Source: Saltatorellus ferox (GTDB taxonomy: Bacteria; Planctomycetota; UBA1135; GCA-002686595). From it: a stretch of 64,000 nucleotides of DNA. Within the stretch, counting starts at the first letter, position 1; every line of letters starts with the position of its first letter. A model generated the notes under the pieces. The model made no database searches and had not been told where the DNA came from. It saw nothing but the letters and a program-made list of their open reading frames with translations. A program made the position numbers and the translations under genes. Shown here piece by piece: positions 59,779 through 64,000 of the stretch. The stretch spans positions 186,001 through 250,000 of the forward strand of contig CP036434.1 of assembly GCA_007751475.1 (NCBI GenBank), in the 5' to 3' direction.

Positions 59779-61488
59779 ATGGACGATCCACCGGACATCT
59801 TCAGGGGCACGGGGGGCTGCTCGCCGCTCCAGAATTTCGTCCGGGCCCACCTTCCCGGTTTCCTCGCGGAGTTCGAGGACGAGCACGGCGGTCGTTCCCT
59901 GCCGCAGTACGTCATCCAGGAATTCGAGGCTCTACTCGAATGCGGCGATCCAGCGTTCGGCTTCAGCCGCCTTCGTTGCCCCTCCTGCGCAACGGACACG
60001 GTGGTGCCGTTTTCCTGTAAGGGTCGAACGTTCTGTTCCTCCTGCGGCGGGCGCCAGATGGCGCAGACGGCCGCGCACCTCGTCGACAGGGTCTTCCCCG
60101 ATGTTGATGTGCGCCAGTGGGTACTCACGGTCCCCAGGCCGCTACGCCTGGCGATGGCGATGAACGCGGAGCTCTGCCGAGAGGTCACGCGGGCACACAT
60201 TCGCGCGGTCTCTGCCTCCTACAAACGCCGCGGACAAGTGACCCTGGATCGTCAGCAGCAACAAGTGCAAGGCGACGCAGAGGTTGACCCAGAGGAAGCC
60301 GCACCTTCCATTCCTGAATCCCCGGTCCGGCTCGACGTTGGCGCCGTGAATTCGACGCAGCGTTTTGAATCTTCGTTGGGATTGAATGTTCACTTCCACT
60401 CCCTCTACCTGGACGGTGTGTACGTCACGCGCAGCGCTTTCGAGTCTCCCGTCTTTCTGCCCGCGGACCCTCTGACGTCGGCGGAGGTCGAGCGTGTGCA
60501 CGGCGACGCGATCGAACGCATCCGTCGGGTGCTGAAGCGCTACTCCCTCGACCCGATCGCACTCGGTCTGCCACTACGCAAAGGCGACGACCCCCCTTGG
60601 GAGTACGCGGACGCGAGCGCTGATGAGCAGCCGCTTCTCGACTTTGGCGTCGCGCGTGATGATGCGTACTTTCCGGCCCTGAAGGCTGCCTCGGTGAAGT
60701 CACTGGTGCCTTTCGGTCCTGGTGCTGGGCAGCCGCTGAAGCGCCTCATCGACCCTGATCTCGGCCTTGCGTTCCAGTCGTCGGGTTGGGGGGGTCAGTA
60801 CGTGCCGCCTCCACTGGTGGTGAATGCTGACGGGTTCTCGTTGCGTGCGCTGATCCGGAAGGGTCAGCGGGCGCAACTGGAGAAGCTCTGCCGCTATGTG
60901 ACGAGGCCCGCCATCAGCCTCGAGCGCTTCGAGGTGCGTCCTGATGGGATGGTCTCATGGCTGCTACGCAAGGCCTGGCGTGATGGGACCAAAGGCTTCG
61001 TCATGACGCCGTACCAGTTCATGGCTCGACTGGCGGCGCTCGCGCCGCATCCGCGCGAGCATCAGCTGACGTATCAGGGAGTGCTGGCCCCGGCCTCATC
61101 ATTGCGTGATCAAGTGGTGCCGCGTCCCGTGGTTCGGAAGGAGCCGAAGGATGTGGACGTCGCCGATGAAGACGGCTCGAAGAGTGCGGGGGAGCCGTCG
61201 AAGGACCAGAGGTACATCCGCTGGGCAGATCTTCTGAAGCGGGTGTTTTCGGAAGATGTTCTCAAGCGCCCGCGCTGCCGCGGGCGTCGGCACATGATCT
61301 CCGTGATCACAGATCCGGAGACAGCGCGGAAGGTGCTGGAGGGGGTGAGAGCGGCAGCGAGGAGATCATCCGATTCGCCCGGTGGGGGAGACCCGTCATC
61401 GCCAGGGCCGAGCCGTTCCCCACCGGCAGAGCCCGAGGTCCGAATACCGATGCCGCCTCGGCAGGGGCGGCTGGACTTCGGGAAGTAG
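59779..61488 (+). mobile_element. IS91-family transposase
   Basis: A 569-residue rolling-circle transposase. The N-terminal zinc-binding block has C67, C70, C80, C86 and C89 (RCPSC, VPFSCKGRTFCSSCGGRQM), then QWVLTVPRPLRL, a HFHSLYLDGVYV motif with the HUH-like histidines, and the late LLRKAWRDGTKGFVMTPYQF and HQLTYQGVLAP typical of IS91. The C-terminus has RYIRWADLLKRVF followed by KRPRCRGRR; relatives have a C-P-x-C-x-G here, so the first Cys is replaced by Arg. The body is intact and may still be active. It lies just after the rhombosortase gene. Confidence 0.92.
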
Positions 61489-61538
61489 GGCGCTGCGAAA
61501 GAGCGGCGCGCGGGCGATCGTGCTCGATGAAACAACAA

Positions 61539-61568
61539 CAGCCAGCGCCTTGGGAAGGGTGCTGGCTG
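61539..61568 (+). terminator. hairpin after the IS91 transposase
   Basis: Perfect 8-bp arms CAGCCAGC (61539-61546) and GCTGGCTG (61561-61568) with a 14-base loop, 50 bases past the transposase stop. It could be a terminator or part of the element's 3' end; IS91-type ends often carry hairpins. No T run follows. Confidence 0.4.
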
Positions 61569-61722
61569 CAGGTCGTGGTGACGCGAACCGGTGGTGCCGT
61601 TCGGAGAGGGGGAAATCGGGGGAGTTCCGCTGACCGAAGAGGCCGATGGCCGCTCGGGCGCTCCCGAGTGGCCGGTGAGGATGGGTGTAGCGGTGAATCG
61701 GGCCCCAGGCTACGGCGACTGG

Positions 61723-61754
61723 CGTGTCGACACACCGCTTGGAGTTCCTATCCG
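61723..61754 (+). repeat. 32-bp imperfect direct repeat, right copy, flanking the IS91 transposase
   Basis: Partner of the repeat at 59525-59556, with the palindrome GTGTCGACAC conserved. The disrupted secreted-protein fragment ends at this repeat. Confidence 0.7.
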
Positions 61755-62028
61755 TTGATGAGCCCGCTCTCCCGGAAGACGACGACGGGCCCTGCGAGGC
61801 CACCGGGCGGCTGCCCCACGATGGCGCGGATGTACCCCGGGGGTCGTCCAGGGAAACGGTAGTCAGCCAGCCTCCATCCAACCCGGCGATCGGGCCGCCG
61901 AGGGAGAGGACTTCCAGGGGGCCGCTCGATGTCATGAGCGTGTCCCCTGCGAGAAGAAGGACCTCCGTGAGGTCCGCGGATTGGGGTGCGGCTGCGAGGG
62001 CCGACATGGCAAATATAAGGGAATTCAT
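61748..62028 (-). pseudogene. 5' fragment of a secreted DUF7453-like protein, frameshifted and cut by the mobile element
   Basis: Starts MNSLIFAMSALAAAPQSADL, a short signal-like segment, then TEVLLLAGDTLMTSSGPLEV and GLDGGWLTTVSLDDP. A one-base change in the C5/G4 run near 61837-61845 shifts the frame; the continuing frame reads GYIRAIVGQPPGGLAGPVVV and FRESGLING before a TAG at 61748-61750, where the 32-bp repeat begins. The W-L-T-x-V and VVVFRESG pattern resembles repeats in the secreted protein at 36116, so it is probably the start of a paralogous gene that was broken by insertion. Confidence 0.6.
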
Positions 62029-62079
62029 AACCTCAAGCTTACCACTGCCTCGGGATTTCAGGTCATCCAGATGGACAGG

Positions 62080-62205
62080 TCACTTCGCATCGAGCGCCGC
62101 GATGAGGTCCTTGATGTCCGCGAGCCTCTCCGCGGTCGCGGTCAGGATCAGGGAGTTCGTGCGGTCGTCGCTCAGGATCCTGGGATCGTCCGCCCTTGGC
62201 TCCGC
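62080..62205 (-). pseudogene. 3' fragment of a secretin-type (NolW/GspD-like) gene
   Basis: The minus-strand frame ending at the TGA of 62080-62082 reads ADDPRILSDDRTNSLILTAT followed by AERLADIKDLIAALDAK. This is the R-I-x-x-D-x-x-T-N-S-L-I-x-x-A motif with the D-L-I-x-x-L-D helix of the short N1/NolW domain found in secretins and secretin-associated proteins. No start remains; the upstream part is replaced by an IS91 fragment. Confidence 0.65.
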
Positions 62206-62241
62206 CGGGTTCAGCCCGAGCGCCCTGCTCCAGATGCCTCG

Positions 62242-62310
62242 GAGGGGTCGACGGAAGCGCCGAAGGCCCAGCGATATATTCGTTGGGCTGATCTGCTCAA
62301 GAGGGTGTTG
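62242..62310 (+). pseudogene. C-terminal remnant of a second IS91 transposase
   Basis: The plus-strand frame reads EGSTEAPKAQRYIRWADLLK then RV before losing similarity. The RYIRWADLLKRV core is identical to residues in the intact transposase C-terminus (near 61210-61245). Only about 23 codons are left, so this is a decayed copy. Confidence 0.75.
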
Positions 62311-62356
62311 GATCACGCAACCAACTACTGTCGATGTCCCCGATTCAACGGAGCGA

Positions 62357-62653
62357 TTGACGGTCACTCATCCCTTCCACCCGCGCTCCGGTGAGGAGCT
62401 GCGGGTCATCGCCGTTCGGCGAACCGCTGGCGAAAGCCGGGTCGACTGCTGTGACGGCGCCGGGGTCGTTTTCAGCCTTGTAGTGGCCTGGACCAGCCTC
62501 GCCGAGGTGGATCCGTTCGCCCGGGCGAGCGTGGGGCGGGCGCCGTTCCGCGTCGAGGAGCTGCTCCATGCAGTCGCGCTCGTGGCTGCTCAGCGGCAGG
62601 CCGCGCCAGAGCCTGGAGGCTCGAGGGTCGGCAAGGAGGCGGAAGATGTGTAA
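62357..62653 (+). CDS. DUF5372 family protein
   Basis: A 98-residue protein from a TTG at 62357: TVTHPFHPRSGEELRVIAVR, then DPFARASVGRAPFRVEELL. These are the V-T-H-P-F-H-P opening and the D-P-F...G-R-x-x-F-R-V-x-x-L-L end of DUF5372, a small family that usually lies at the start of recombinase cassettes. Here it precedes a HTH protein and a serine recombinase, as expected. Its upstream boundary is the IS91 remnant. Probably the first gene of the cassette. Confidence 0.75.
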   Translation: MTVTHPFHPRSGEELRVIAVRRTAGESRVDCCDGAGVVFSLVVAWTSLAEVDPFARASVGRAPFRVEELLHAVALVAAQRQAAPEPGGSRVGKEAEDV

Positions 62654-62841
62654 GTCAAACCCTGCCGCAACTGTAAGGCAAAATATGCCGCTTGCAGATG
62701 GCTCGCGCCAGAATGGCAGCGAGACGATTGTGGTTTTAATTCCACGAAAGTGCTCATTTTCAGCGGAGGGCGTCCTTGAAGTCGCCACCAGGCGCGGCAT
62801 AGAACTTAAGTCAGTCCTCCAGTTCAAGTGCCCAGACCACC

Positions 62842-63315
62842 ATGCCAACCCCACCCCCCGACGATCCCAAAGCTGGCGACCTGGGCCGCTGGTCCATCCT
62901 CAATCCTCACCCGGAGGCGGTGAGCGACCGGCTCTTTGCACAGCTCGACTTCTTCGACCCGCGCGACATGCTTCAAGTGAAGTACGAGATGCTCAGGCGG
63001 GTCCACGTCGACGGGGACAGCGTTGTCAAGGCGGCCGCGGACTTCGGGCTTTCGCGACCCGCGTTCTACTCAACCCTGGCCGAGTTCGAGCGTGCGGGCA
63101 TGGCCGGGCTGCTGCCCAAGAAGCGCGGCCCGAAAGGTGCTCGCAAGGTGACGGCTCCCGTCCTTGCGCTCCTGCGCGAGTTGCTGGCGGAGGACAAGCA
63201 CCTCACCGGTGCGAAACTGGCCGACGAGGTGCAGGCGCGGCTTGGCCTGCGGCTTCACGTACGAACGATCGAGCGAGCCGTGGCCCACGAGGGCTTGCGA
63301 AAAAAGCCCCGCTGA
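62842..63315 (+). CDS. helix-turn-helix protein of a recombinase cassette
   Basis: A 157-residue DNA-binding protein. After LNPHPEAVSDRLFAQLDFFD comes YEMLRRVHVDGDSVVKAAAD then FGLSRPAFYSTLAEFERAG, a homeodomain-like HTH, and GLLPKKRGPKGARK. A second part (LTGAKLADEVQARLGLRLHV) resembles the HTH half of IS630/IS481-like transposases. The stop lies nine bases after an A AAA AAG slippery heptamer. Such proteins accompany DUF5372 and serine recombinase genes on mobile elements. Likely controls or assists recombination; inference. Confidence 0.8.
   Translation: MPTPPPDDPKAGDLGRWSILNPHPEAVSDRLFAQLDFFDPRDMLQVKYEMLRRVHVDGDSVVKAAADFGLSRPAFYSTLAEFERAGMAGLLPKKRGPKGARKVTAPVLALLRELLAEDKHLTGAKLADEVQARLGLRLHVRTIERAVAHEGLRKKPR
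63300..63306 (+). promoter_or_regulatory. possible -1 frameshift heptamer A AAA AAG
   Basis: In the frame of the HTH gene the codons are CGA AAA AAG, so the heptamer A_AAA_AAG at 63300-63306 is in the correct register for -1 slippage. The -1 frame is open from here to 63722 and contains the next gene. Three codons after the site the 0 frame stops (TGA 63313-63315). No downstream stem-loop was clearly identified. Confidence 0.4.
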
Positions 63316-63377
63316 TCCCCGTTCTGTACTCGACGGGCGGTCCTGACGGCCCGAAGGCGGAGGGAAGTGAGATCGAG

Positions 63378-63722
63378 GTGGGCCTCGCGCATGCGTACGA
63401 GGAGATTCGTCGTTCCGTCCTGATGGAGGCTTCGGAACCGGCGAATATGCCGGGCGGCGAGGACTCGTCGGTGCGAGCGATCGAAGTCAGCCGCATGACG
63501 GTCCTGCGCTCTCGGCGCATTCTGCAGGTTCGCGGATCGGCGGCCTGGATCGCTTTCATGCGCCCGGAACTCGCGGCCGCTGCTTCGGTGGCGAGCCCGG
63601 AGACTGCGCGCGCAGAAGCGCCGCGCCCGCGCCTCGTCGGCGCGCGATATGAGCAAGTGGAGTTGCTGAACTTGTTGGCAACTCTGGTCATCGATTCACA
63701 GATTCGGAGGGTCCCGTCATGA
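63378..63722 (+). CDS. small protein of the recombinase cassette, start unclear
   Basis: About 114 residues from a GTG at 63378, reading VGLAHAYEEIRRSVLMEASE, then VLRSRRILQVRGSAAWIAFM and LLNLLATLVIDSQIRR. The Y-E-x-x-R-x-x-V-L opening and the R-G-x-A-A-W-I near the middle match small proteins that precede serine recombinase genes in such cassettes. No ATG is available at the expected position; the first in-frame ATG (63423) cuts into the conserved helix. Production by -1 frameshifting from the HTH gene is an alternative. It overlaps the recombinase start by ATGA. Confidence 0.6.
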   Translation: MGLAHAYEEIRRSVLMEASEPANMPGGEDSSVRAIEVSRMTVLRSRRILQVRGSAAWIAFMRPELAAAASVASPETARAEAPRPRLVGARYEQVELLNLLATLVIDSQIRRVPS

Positions 63723-64000
63723 CGAACGCATCCACACGCGTCACCGCTCACCATCTCAGCCGCAACGCCTACCTCTACGTCCGTCAGTCCACGCTCCGCC
63801 AGGTGGTCGAGAATGGCGAGAGCACCCAGCGACAATACAATCTCGCGGACAGAGCGGTCGCGCACGGCTGGCGTCAAGAGCAGGTCATCACCATCGACTG
63901 CGATCTCGGGCAGTCGGCCGCTGGAACGGCCGATCGTCAAGGGTTCCAGGAGCTTGTCAAGGAAGTCGGGCTAGGTCACGCCGGGATCGTGCTCGGGCTC
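63719..64000 (+). CDS. serine recombinase (resolvase family), N-terminal part, cut by window end
   Basis: The first 94 residues of a large serine recombinase. AYLYVRQSTLRQVVENGEST contains the catalytic serine (S24) in the Y-x-R-x-S-x-x-x-Q context, then QYNLADRAVAHGW and DLGQSAAGTADRQGFQELV, the S-x-x-x-x-x-D-R-x-G-F segment of the resolvase domain. The rest, including the recombinase and zinc-ribbon domains, lies beyond the window. ATG at 63719 overlaps the previous stop (ATGA). Last gene of the DUF5372/HTH cassette visible here. Confidence 0.93.
   Translation, partial: MTNASTRVTAHHLSRNAYLYVRQSTLRQVVENGESTQRQYNLADRAVAHGWRQEQVITIDCDLGQSAAGTADRQGFQELVKEVGLGHAGIVLGL

Noticed and set aside
62206..62367. 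Upstream part of the minus-strand frame that contains the secretin-like fragment
   Set aside because: It reads antisense through the IS91 remnant and has no family match; only 62080-62205 is supported.

Overview
The window is a high-GC bacterial chromosome segment that looks planctomycetal. The strongest hint is a set of three large secreted proteins (20243-23545, 36116-37975, 49608-51299) ending in the same ~130-residue C-terminal domain, a type I associate with the Saltatorellus/Engelhardtia-like deep-branching Planctomycetota. A DUF1080 protein, a DUF1569 protein, many lipoproteins, weak Shine-Dalgarno signals and a rhombosortase agree with this. The taxonomic call is inference.

Left part (1-13000), metabolism and transport: the end of lutB with lutC (lactate oxidation), a four-gene tripartite ABC exporter operon on the minus strand (adaptor, two FtsX/MacB-type permeases, ATPase; 1644-5806), a fumarylacetoacetate-hydrolase-family enzyme, a futalosine-hydrolase-like nucleosidase, an aldo/keto reductase, a fatty-acid desaturase, a PqqB-like metallo-hydrolase, a MATE exporter and a small methyltransferase-like protein. 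tRNA-Cys(GCA) follows at 13018-13090 and tRNA-Leu(UAA) at 18542-18623.

Middle part (13200-46600), mostly cell envelope and secreted proteins: a DUF4344 putative metallopeptidase, several large secreted proteins and lipoproteins, an AlgI-type MBOAT/SGNH acyl-transfer pair divergent from a 1169-residue lipoprotein built of six ~187-residue repeats, proline dehydrogenase, the CsgG / DUF4810 / DUF799 lipoprotein operon, a RimK-type ATP-grasp ligase with a TrkA-C-like tail, a Tricorn-type protease with an acidic inserted segment, two beta-lactamase-fold hydrolases (41928 and 47592), an MFS transporter and an SPFH protein. Convergent gene pairs are separated by strong bidirectional hairpin terminators (19275, 31394, 37982).

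Right part (47000-59600): a DJ-1 family protein, a single-HKD phospholipase-D-like protein, a PQQ-type beta-propeller protein, an NTP/NDP-exchanger-like transporter, a DUF2911 protein, gamma-glutamyltransferase, and an overlapping pair encoding a rhombotarget lipoprotein with a GlyGly-CTERM-like tail and its rhombosortase.

The right edge (59450-64000) is a mobile-element zone: an IS91-family transposase flanked by 32-bp imperfect direct repeats, fragments of a secreted protein, of a secretin-like protein and of a second IS91 transposase, and then a DUF5372 / HTH / small protein / serine-recombinase cassette cut by the window edge. Three short triplicated tandem repeats (24, 20 and 12 bp units) lie at or just after stop codons elsewhere in the window and have no obvious explanation.
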